Shown here: in pieces, positions 1 through 6,455 of the stretch
Position numbering within the stretch: the stretch's first letter is position 1
How the letters are laid out: each line of letters starts with the position of its first letter
IMG/VR virus record: IMGVR_UViG_3300047476_000925
Coordinates: 1-33,037 of that record
Length of the DNA stretch: 33,037 nt
From: a virus
Strand: one strand, 5' to 3'
Translations under genes and position numbers: made by a program
Notes under the pieces: model-generated
What the model saw: only the letters and a program-made list of their open reading frames with translations
Databases searched by the model: none
Told to the model about the DNA's origin: nothing

Positions 1-1
1 G

Positions 2-526
2 TACTCTAACGCTCTTCAGATCGATGAGGCCCTGTACAAGGCGCACATCGAGCCTTTGATGCTTTTGATTGTAGACGCGCTTACTGTTGTCTACCTACGC
101 CCATATCTAAAGTCAATTGGCTACTCGGATGTTGACGTAAACCGACTCAACATCTGGTACGACCCATCGCAGGTTGCTACCCGTAACGACCGCGCTGCAG
201 ATGCAGATGCAGGTTTCGACAAGATGGCCGTCAGCTTTGACACCTGGCGTCGTGCTCATGGGTTCTCCGACCAGGATGCTCCAACCCCGGAAGAGTTGGC
301 AATGCGCCTAGTTGTAAACAAGGGTGCGATTACTCCAGAACTAACTGAAGGTCTACTGACTGCAGTGGCTCCAGATATTATGAAGCTTATCCGCGCAACC
401 TCTCAGGCTGAAGCAGTAGCACCAATTCCACCAGAAATTGATCAGCTTCTTAGTGGTCAACCAGCACCTACCGAACCAGCAGCACCCGCTGCAACCCCGA
501 CCCCACTAGCTGAACCAGAGGCATAA
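2..526 (+). CDS. Portal protein, C-terminal part (5' truncated by window edge)
   Basis: The frame is open from base 2, so the gene begins outside the window and about 174 C-terminal codons are visible. The portal forms the dodecameric DNA channel at the head vertex. The visible part has a long helical segment (PLMLLIVDALTVVYLRPYL), then RLNIWYDPSQVATRNDRAADA and SFDTWRRAHGFSDQDAPTPEE, which resemble the C-terminal wing/clip region of actinophage portals as I remember them. It ends in a Pro/Ala-rich tail (PAPTEPAAPAATPTPLAEPEA, split here only by description). The position directly upstream of head genes supports the call. The internal TTG/ATG codons near bases 56-61 are not the true start, since coding continues upstream. 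Because only the C-terminus is visible, another portal-neighbour protein cannot be fully excluded. Confidence 0.65.
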   Translation, partial: YSNALQIDEALYKAHIEPLMLLIVDALTVVYLRPYLKSIGYSDVDVNRLNIWYDPSQVATRNDRAADADAGFDKMAVSFDTWRRAHGFSDQDAPTPEELAMRLVVNKGAITPELTEGLLTAVAPDIMKLIRATSQAEAVAPIPPEIDQLLSGQPAPTEPAAPAATPTPLAEPEA

Positions 527-528
527 AA

Positions 529-1011
529 ATGGACGAGTATTCAGAAGTAACTCCGCAGGAAGTTACCAAATCAGATCTAGGAATGAAACTGGCTCACACC
601 CTTTCAGACGTGGTGTCCGCAAAGTTTCTGGCCCACGGCTATCACTGGAATGTGATGGGCCCAGAGTTTTCTCAGATGCACGATTTCTTTGCCGACATCT
701 ATGCAGAGATTGATTCATCGGTAGACCCGCTTGCTGAAAACATTCTAAAGCTTGGCTATGACGCTCCATACTTGCTGTCTGACTTCCTAGAGATGTCATG
801 CATCCGCGAGGAGCGCATCGAAGGTGGTAACGCTCAGGCTATGGTTGGCTCGCTTCTTAGGGTTAACGAAATGCTTGTTATCTGCTTCACGGAGATCTTC
901 GAGCTAGCCGACACGCTAAACATTCAGGACATTTCAGACTTCGCAGCTTCTCGAATTGACGCTCACGCGAAGTGGGTTTGGCAGCTAAAAGCCACTCTTG
1001 GCATGCGCTAA
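529..1011 (+). CDS. Dps/ferritin-like protein
   Basis: This 160 aa protein has the length and motif spacing of the Dps (DNA-binding protein from starved cells) family, which stores iron and detoxifies peroxide in a dodecameric shell. The ferroxidase signature is intact: H39 in YHWNV, H51 twelve residues later in MHDFF, and D66 and E70 in DPLAEN, the same spacing as the His/His/Asp/Glu ligands of bacterial Dps. One auxiliary acidic position (residue 55) is Ala, with Asp at 56. The C-terminal HAKWVWQLKATLG matches the usual Dps ending. It starts two bases after the portal stop, with AGAGG about nine bases upstream, so it is translated with the head genes. It may be a packaged or host-protecting oxidoreductase, or a shell-like structural protein; the role in the phage is inference. 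Confidence 0.8.
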   Translation: MDEYSEVTPQEVTKSDLGMKLAHTLSDVVSAKFLAHGYHWNVMGPEFSQMHDFFADIYAEIDSSVDPLAENILKLGYDAPYLLSDFLEMSCIREERIEGGNAQAMVGSLLRVNEMLVICFTEIFELADTLNIQDISDFAASRIDAHAKWVWQLKATLGMR

Positions 1012-1106
1012 GCAAATAACCTTCCCAAACCTTCTGTAAACTTTTAATAGGCATTTTTATTGCGCTAACTTTACCTTATTTTTTGGCGTTCAGAAGAAGG
1101 ATACGC

Positions 1107-4100
1107 ATGTCTTATCTAGACAAATTCAAGCTCTCAGCATTAGTAGCGTCTATCGGATTTAACGATGGTGCGAACAAGGGGTTTTGGCGAATCCAGCCAC
1201 GTGCAGCAAAGGGTAGACAGGGTGCTGGCCAGTGGATTGAGATGGGTGCCGAGCTTCGTGCACTACTAAAAGTTAAAGGCAAACTAGTTAGCGTTATTGG
1301 ACGCTCAGTTGGTTCGAACGGAACTCCAGATGGCGTTCGTGTTTTGTTCCAAGGTCTTGCTGATCAGGGTATTCCAGACAGCATCGTAGAAATTCCTACT
1401 CGTTTTCTTGACCTTGTTAGCGCGTCTATTCCTGAAGAACTTCTAAAGAAGAAGGGTATCTCTAAGCCTGGCGCTGTCGAAGACTTGGACCAGGATGCTC
1501 CAAACTTTGAAGACCTACAGCGTGCAGAAGTTACTCCTGACGATATTCGTATTGCCAACGAAGGCATCAACTCTCCAGAAGGTAAAGAGCAAGCTGCCTT
1601 TAAGGACTCTCCAGAAGGTAAGGCTATTGAAGCACTCGAACCAGTTGATACAGGTAAGCCCGCGTCTAATAGCAACTACGAAAAGCGTATCGTCGAAGGC
1701 GAGCTGGATGCTACCGATAAGTTCTCTAATGAAAAGATTAAAGAGAGAGTTTCAAAGCTAGTAAAGCAGCTAGACCCAGCTAGCTCCGACATAGAAAAAG
1801 AGAACGCTAAAAAAGCTGCCATTAAGGCCCTGTCTGACCGTATCCGCGAGCGTGGCGAAGCCGATTACTCTCCCGCTAAGGAGTATGAGTACATCGGTCA
1901 AAGAGATATGGAAATGCTTGATCGCCCAGAGTTCTTTATTGATGACTCTAGTGCCGAAATTCTTGACCCGATCCGCGAGTCCCTAACTAAAGCAGCAGCT
2001 GGAGACGACTCTCTATTCAAAGATGCATTCGAAGCAATGGATGACGGCGTTCTAACCGGAGATGAAAAACTTCAGGCTGTAGCTAACGCAATTAAGTCTC
2101 AGAAGCTAGGGGACATTCAAGGTTCTAAAGAAAAAGCTCGTCAGGCTCAGTACAAGGCCCTAAAGACTCTCGAGGCTGAAGGTGTTGACGTCGGTAATAT
2201 CAACCGCACTGGAAGCACTCCAGCAGAGGATCGCGAAATTGACGGTCCTAACGGTCAAGTAACTCCTCGTATGCGTCAAGCAGCTATTAGAAAGGCTGCT
2301 CAAGATATCGCTGATGGTAAGCCAGTAACTGTTGACGACGTAATTACCTACGCATCTAAGGGCGAGCCTAAAGCATCAGCCATCAAGCCTAAGGGTCAGA
2401 AGCTAAACCTAAAGCCAGGAGATATGAAGCCTGGCGACCGCTTTGACTACAAGGGCGAAGAGTATTCGTTTGAAAGTGCCGGCGAGCGCGACCGAGTTTC
2501 TAAGACTCAGGATGTTGTTGCTACCAACCTACGTACCGGTAAGTCTGAAGATGTAATCCTAGACACCGACAAGACCACCCCTATCTTGCGTCCTGATGCA
2601 GTTCAGCCAGAACCAGCAGCCCCGGCTGCCCCTAAAGCACCAGAGGCTGCTCCAGTCGCTCCTAAAGCCCCAGCGGCTCCTAAGGCTCCTGTTGCCAAGA
2701 AGACCGAGCCTCTACCTAAAGCTACCCCTGCGCCAAAGCCAGAAGAGCTTGCAGCACCAGAGCGCGTAGATAACGGTCAGGATATTGCATTCTCTCCTCT
2801 AACCGATGAAGAGCTATACAACCGTCAGGTTGCATTCGTAGTTCCAGATGCTAATGGTAAGACCAAGAAAGCCTACAACCCTATCACCGGCAAGAATGAA
2901 ATTGCTCAGGATCCAGACGCTATTGTCACCACTCTTCTTCAGGATCACCCGGAAGCAGTTATTAAACCTAACGGTGAGATTATTCTTCAGCGCGAGACAT
3001 TCACTGATAATGCTGGTAAAGAGTGGAAAATCGAAAGCTTTGTTGTTCGTACCGACGGTGCTAACTTTATGGTTGGTTACCGCCTAAAAGATGTAGCTTC
3101 TGGTGAAGAAAAAACCTACTATAGCTACGACTACCGCGACTCATACGCGTCTATCTTTGGTAAGCCCGCTGATCCAACTACTGGAAAACGCCGCGGTAAC
3201 GGTATCCGCCGTATCTCCGATGTTCTACAGGGTAAGGATGAAATCCTCTCTAATGAAAACTCTAAGGAGTTCAAGCAGTTCTTTGCCCCAGGGCGTGGAG
3301 TAGATGGCAGACTACGCTACTTCCGTGACAAATATAAGTCAACTGCTACAGAGGAGTCGCTAGCAAAGGCGCTAGAGAAGGCTAAAGCTGGCGGTAAGAC
3401 CGACGTCATTGCTGAGGCACAGGATCGCTATGACATGCTATTCGATAAATTTGGCGGAGACATTGATCGCTTCCGCGAGTGGGACACCATTCAAAACATG
3501 CGTTTCCTTAATATCGAAGAGACTGCTAGAAAGTACATCTCTGGACGACCTCGCCGATTGAATGAGAGCAAGTCAACAAAGGGCGGAGAAAACACTAGCC
3601 AAGAGGCAAACGTTCTTCGTAGTGCAGTTCCTAGCTTGGTTGACGGAATCCTTACTCAGGACACCGCTACAATCACCGAGCACATGGTTGCGGTTCAGGG
3701 TAGAATGCCTATGCTTTCTAAGAACCCTGAAATTGCGCAGCTGATGTTGGACATGATTACAGAAGAAGTTAATGCTCGCATCCCTAAGGGTAGCCGTAGA
3801 AAGCTTGCTGGATACAAGACTGCAGCGTACAACCAGTGGATCGACAATACCTACACCCCGGACAACGCAAACTCAGTACCTCACGTTGGCTCTGACGGTA
3901 CCGTTATCAAGCCTGGATACTTCGTTGAGTACGAGAACTCTCAGGGAGTTAAATCTCGCGGATATGTTGTAAGTGTTAACGAGCGTGTTGCTAACCCAAG
4001 AAAGCCTAACGAGTATTTCGATACCGTTAACGTTAAGTTTGTTGATTCTAAGGGAAACATCTCTAAGGCAACAGCCCGCCTATGGGCCAAGAACCTAACC

Positions 4101-4475
4101 ACCTATGACAAGACTGGTGACAACGCGGAAGCCCGCAAGCAGATGACTAAATACACCCCTAACCCTAGGGGCGAGGACAAGATTGCTCAGCGCTTCGGAG
4201 AAAATTACCTACAGTACGATAGCGAAGACCCTAACCTAGGATCTGAAGGTGAAGAAGGTGGAGACTCTGGTGACGAGGGTAAGACAGTCGACGACTACGT
4301 AGAAGGTGACCTACACTTCAGCAAAGAAGGCGAACTTCTAGGTGAAGTTGTTGACGTAACTCCGGTCACCAACAAGAAGGGCCAGAGCGGCTTTGTAATC
4401 ACATACATTGACGAGAATGGCGATCTACAGCGAGACACTGTCAAGGCTGGTGAATTCCGCGGCCCAAAACCCTAA
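1107..4475 (+). CDS. Giant head-region protein of unknown function (zero-frame product, 1122 aa)
   Basis: I place the start at ATG 1107 because AAGAAGGA lies just upstream; an in-frame TTG at 1083 has no such site. The N-terminus (FWRIQPRAAKGRQGAGQWIEMG) resembles head-region proteins of other actinophages, but I know no function. A short DSPEGK repeat lies near residues 155-175. A KPGDMKPGDRFDYKGEEY segment near residues 440-457 looks like a small SH3/KOW-type fold. A Pro/Ala/Lys-rich linker covers about residues 498-536. Two more barrel-like segments (PGYFVEYENSQGVKSRGYVV near 940, and HFSKEGELLGEVVDVTP near 1070 onward) close the protein. The position between portal and protease suggests an internal or minor head protein. 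The last codons carry a -1 frameshift signal that should add the next reading frame. Confidence 0.8.
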   Translation: MSYLDKFKLSALVASIGFNDGANKGFWRIQPRAAKGRQGAGQWIEMGAELRALLKVKGKLVSVIGRSVGSNGTPDGVRVLFQGLADQGIPDSIVEIPTRFLDLVSASIPEELLKKKGISKPGAVEDLDQDAPNFEDLQRAEVTPDDIRIANEGINSPEGKEQAAFKDSPEGKAIEALEPVDTGKPASNSNYEKRIVEGELDATDKFSNEKIKERVSKLVKQLDPASSDIEKENAKKAAIKALSDRIRERGEADYSPAKEYEYIGQRDMEMLDRPEFFIDDSSAEILDPIRESLTKAAAGDDSLFKDAFEAMDDGVLTGDEKLQAVANAIKSQKLGDIQGSKEKARQAQYKALKTLEAEGVDVGNINRTGSTPAEDREIDGPNGQVTPRMRQAAIRKAAQDIADGKPVTVDDVITYASKGEPKASAIKPKGQKLNLKPGDMKPGDRFDYKGEEYSFESAGERDRVSKTQDVVATNLRTGKSEDVILDTDKTTPILRPDAVQPEPAAPAAPKAPEAAPVAPKAPAAPKAPVAKKTEPLPKATPAPKPEELAAPERVDNGQDIAFSPLTDEELYNRQVAFVVPDANGKTKKAYNPITGKNEIAQDPDAIVTTLLQDHPEAVIKPNGEIILQRETFTDNAGKEWKIESFVVRTDGANFMVGYRLKDVASGEEKTYYSYDYRDSYASIFGKPADPTTGKRRGNGIRRISDVLQGKDEILSNENSKEFKQFFAPGRGVDGRLRYFRDKYKSTATEESLAKALEKAKAGGKTDVIAEAQDRYDMLFDKFGGDIDRFREWDTIQNMRFLNIEETARKYISGRPRRLNESKSTKGGENTSQEANVLRSAVPSLVDGILTQDTATITEHMVAVQGRMPMLSKNPEIAQLMLDMITEEVNARIPKGSRRKLAGYKTAAYNQWIDNTYTPDNANSVPHVGSDGTVIKPGYFVEYENSQGVKSRGYVVSVNERVANPRKPNEYFDTVNVKFVDSKGNISKATARLWAKNLTTYDKTGDNAEARKQMTKYTPNPRGEDKIAQRFGENYLQYDSEDPNLGSEGEEGGDSGDEGKTVDDYVEGDLHFSKEGELLGEVVDVTPVTNKKGQSGFVITYIDENGDLQRDTVKAGEFRGPKP

Positions 4476-4490
4476 GGGCCGAGTCGGCCC
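4463..4490 (+). promoter_or_regulatory. Predicted -1 programmed ribosomal frameshift site
   Basis: The heptamer CCCAAAA at 4463-4469 is in the correct phase (C CCA AAA). It is followed by six bases, CCCTAA, holding the zero-frame stop, and then by a hairpin at 4476-4490: GGGCCG, loop AGT, CGGCCC, six consecutive G:C pairs. The -1 frame is open from 4454 (its last stop is TGA at 4451-4453) through to 5818, so the two frames overlap by only about 20 bases and the slippery site lies exactly there. Slippage would read ...GPK then TLRAESAPSDKTPQEV. Heptamer, spacer length and stem all match the standard architecture of bacterial and phage frameshift signals. Confidence 0.8.
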
Positions 4491-5818
4491 CGTCCGACAA
4501 GACTCCTCAGGAAGTTGATTTTGACTTTGACGACGAGGATATTGACCTTAGCCAGGTGAAGTTTAAGTACGAAACTGCTGCAGATATTTACAAGGCTAAG
4601 GCGTACCCGGCTCTAGACCCAGCCAGTGCAGACCAGACTGCTAGCAAAGTAATAGCTGACATGTCAGACAGGTTCTTCTTAGCATATGACACAGACGAAC
4701 TGAGAAGACTTGGCACTTTAGCTAAAAGCGTTAAATCTCTTGCCGCAGAGATTGTCGACAATCCTGCAGATAAAGATAAGCGCGAGGAATATAAATTAGC
4801 TCTTCGTAAGCTTGCGGTAGAGGCAAATAATCTTGCAGATGACAAACTTTCATATAAATTTGCCTTCTCGCCTTCCTTAATTAAAGATGATCCAATTCTC
4901 AGCAAGGTAGAGCTGAAGAAACTTAATGACCAGATAAAGGATTCTACTCCAGCGCGCGATGGTGGTATGAAAGTACCGTCAGCATCTGATTTAGAGCAGA
5001 TGATCAAAAACTCCCCCGCTCCAGCAGCCACTTCTGTGCCAAAGGGATGGACTATCCAATCCGACTGGGACTCCTACCAAGAAGAGCTAGAAAAGCAAAA
5101 ATTAGATGCTTGGCGCTTGTCTAGCTACCTGAGCTACGAAGACCCTCAGGTATCTGATGCCGCTGCTAGACGTCTAATCCTATCTAAGTACTGGGATAGA
5201 TTCCGTCTTAAATATGACCCAGCTGCATCAACCAAAATAGTTTCTCCTAACGGTACAGTCCTTAAGGTGACTAGGAGAGCGTCATCAAATAAGCCAGTTG
5301 CTCAGCCGGAAGATATCCTAGCTACTGCTGAGACTATTGATCTAGTGTTCTCTAAGATCAATATGCCAGCCAATACTAAATACTCTCTAGTATCGAGCGG
5401 AACTAGCCGACAGAAGCCAAATGTCCTTGGGTATGCAAATGCCATAGCTGGCGGCCACACTATTGTTGACCGAGTTCGCAAGGCGGAAAAGAGAGATTCT
5501 TCTGAAAAGCCAAAGTTTGTAGAAGACGAGTCTTGGCATTCAACAGATACCTACAAGCGTCCGGGGGACTACTTCCGTCATACTGCTGCCCACGAGCTAG
5601 GGCACGTAGTTGCGTTTGAGGTTTGGTCTTCAGAGTCTCAAATGAATCAAGAGTATGCTGCCCTACGTAAGCAGCAGATCAGCAAATACGGTAAGGAATC
5701 GACTCACGAGCACTTTGCCGAGGCTTTTGCTAAGTATGTTCTTACTGGCAAGGCAACCCCCGAGTTCCTAGACCTTCTACGTAGCAAAAATCTACTAAAG
5801 TCTCAGCGGAACGACTAG
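4469..5818 (+). CDS. Zincin metalloprotease-like domain, expressed as -1 frameshift extension
   Basis: These 449 codons continue the preceding giant protein after the -1 slip, giving a fusion of about 1570 aa. A GTG at 4556 could be called as an independent start, but no good ribosome-binding site precedes it and the 29 codons before it read as normal acidic protein (DFDFDDEDIDLSQ). The domain carries HTAAHELGHVV, the HExxH zinc motif (H346 and H350 counted from 4556), and downstream STHEHFAEAFAKYV supplies glutamates E385 or E389 as third ligand, as in gluzincin-type and anthrax-lethal-factor-like peptidases often attached to phage minor head proteins. The remaining 340 residues are helical and charged with no recognised domain. 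Likely roles are processing of a virion protein or action in the host after ejection; both are inference. Confidence 0.7.
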   Translation, partial: TLRAESAPSDKTPQEVDFDFDDEDIDLSQVKFKYETAADIYKAKAYPALDPASADQTASKVIADMSDRFFLAYDTDELRRLGTLAKSVKSLAAEIVDNPADKDKREEYKLALRKLAVEANNLADDKLSYKFAFSPSLIKDDPILSKVELKKLNDQIKDSTPARDGGMKVPSASDLEQMIKNSPAPAATSVPKGWTIQSDWDSYQEELEKQKLDAWRLSSYLSYEDPQVSDAAARRLILSKYWDRFRLKYDPAASTKIVSPNGTVLKVTRRASSNKPVAQPEDILATAETIDLVFSKINMPANTKYSLVSSGTSRQKPNVLGYANAIAGGHTIVDRVRKAEKRDSSEKPKFVEDESWHSTDTYKRPGDYFRHTAAHELGHVVAFEVWSSESQMNQEYAALRKQQISKYGKESTHEHFAEAFAKYVLTGKATPEFLDLLRSKNLLKSQRND

Positions 5819-5828
5819 GATATAGAAT

Positions 5829-6011
5829 ATGACGGAAAAACCATATCAAACCAAAATCAGAGCTATTTCTGACTCGTTCAATCCGGGCGACACTGCTCCG
5901 GCCGAAGAAATCATTGATTTAGAGCAACTTTCAGAGTCGGAGCTAGAAAAACTAAGCGAAGACATTCCGGAAGCTAGACTAGAGTTACTATACCGAGCCC
6001 TCGCTAAATAA
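5829..6011 (+). CDS. Small acidic protein, unknown
   Basis: This is a 60 aa, strongly acidic protein (LSESELEKLSEDIPEARLEL) that I do not recognise. AGGA lies about nine bases before the ATG, overlapping the end of the metalloprotease-like frame, so the two are translationally close. The second half is predicted by eye to form an amphipathic helix. Its position right behind a protease-like domain would fit an inhibitor or chaperone of that domain, but nothing in the sequence proves this. Confidence 0.6.
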   Translation: MTEKPYQTKIRAISDSFNPGDTAPAEEIIDLEQLSESELEKLSEDIPEARLELLYRALAK

Positions 6012-6012
6012 C

Positions 6013-6024
6013 TAGCCTAGGCTA
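6013..6024. repeat. 12-bp perfect palindrome in an AT-rich gap, possible operator
   Basis: TAGCCTAGGCTA is identical to its reverse complement and begins two bases after the stop of the 60 aa gene. It overlaps a TATGAT sequence at 6023-6028 that could serve as a -10 box for the gene at 6079, though no matching -35 is visible. A dimeric regulator could bind here. A 12-bp palindrome can also occur by chance. Confidence 0.35.
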
Positions 6025-6078
6025 TGATAAAATTAAACTAACTATAGTAGTATTTTAGATACAACTAGAAAGAAAAAA

Positions 6079-6432
6079 ATGGCCGAACTCGATATTACTT
6101 TTGATGTACGCATGTTCGTCAACCCGGAAACCCGAGAAGTTGATGAGATGTACGCCTACCACTCGTTCGGAATCTCTCGCCGAGAGAACGGCACTTGGGC
6201 AGCATACACCCGCGAAGATTCTAACCTAGACGAGCTTACCGACCACATCGAGTACGACCTCAACTGGGATACTGACTACCTAGCCAACGAAGATGCAGGC
6301 GACGATTTTGACGAGCACGCGGCCGTGCTTGCATTTGACGCTGGCACTCTAGACGAGGCCGGAGTTAAGGAGTACGGGACTTTGGTCTACGACCCAGCCA
6401 GCAACGAAGACGACGCTGTTTTCGAAGATTAA
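6079..6432 (+). CDS. Acidic protein, unknown (117 aa)
   Basis: I do not recognise this protein. It is rich in Asp and Glu throughout (YDLNWDTDYLANEDAGDDFD) and has several Trp/Tyr residues, so it is probably a compact, very acidic soluble protein. The ATG is preceded by a purine run (AGAAAGAAAAAA) instead of a clear Shine-Dalgarno sequence. A 67-base AT-rich gap with a palindrome and a TATGAT box precedes it, so it may have its own promoter. Lying among head genes, it could be a small head or assembly factor; DNA mimicry is another possibility for so acidic a protein, but there is no direct support. Confidence 0.65.
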   Translation: MAELDITFDVRMFVNPETREVDEMYAYHSFGISRRENGTWAAYTREDSNLDELTDHIEYDLNWDTDYLANEDAGDDFDEHAAVLAFDAGTLDEAGVKEYGTLVYDPASNEDDAVFED

Positions 6433-6455
6433 TAGCTCCATTCAGGAACGGTAAA

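Noticed and set aside
1083-1106. TTG start for the giant head protein
   Set aside because: No ribosome-binding site; ATG 1107 has AAGAAGGA in front.
2848-3972. Small + strand open frames overlapping the giant head gene
   Set aside because: Out of frame with the long gene, Arg/Ser/Leu-rich, without ribosome-binding sites; typical shadow frames.
4476-4490. G:C hairpin after the 1122 aa gene as intrinsic terminator
   Set aside because: No T-run follows and coding resumes at once in the -1 frame; the spacing to CCCAAAA fits a frameshift stimulator better.
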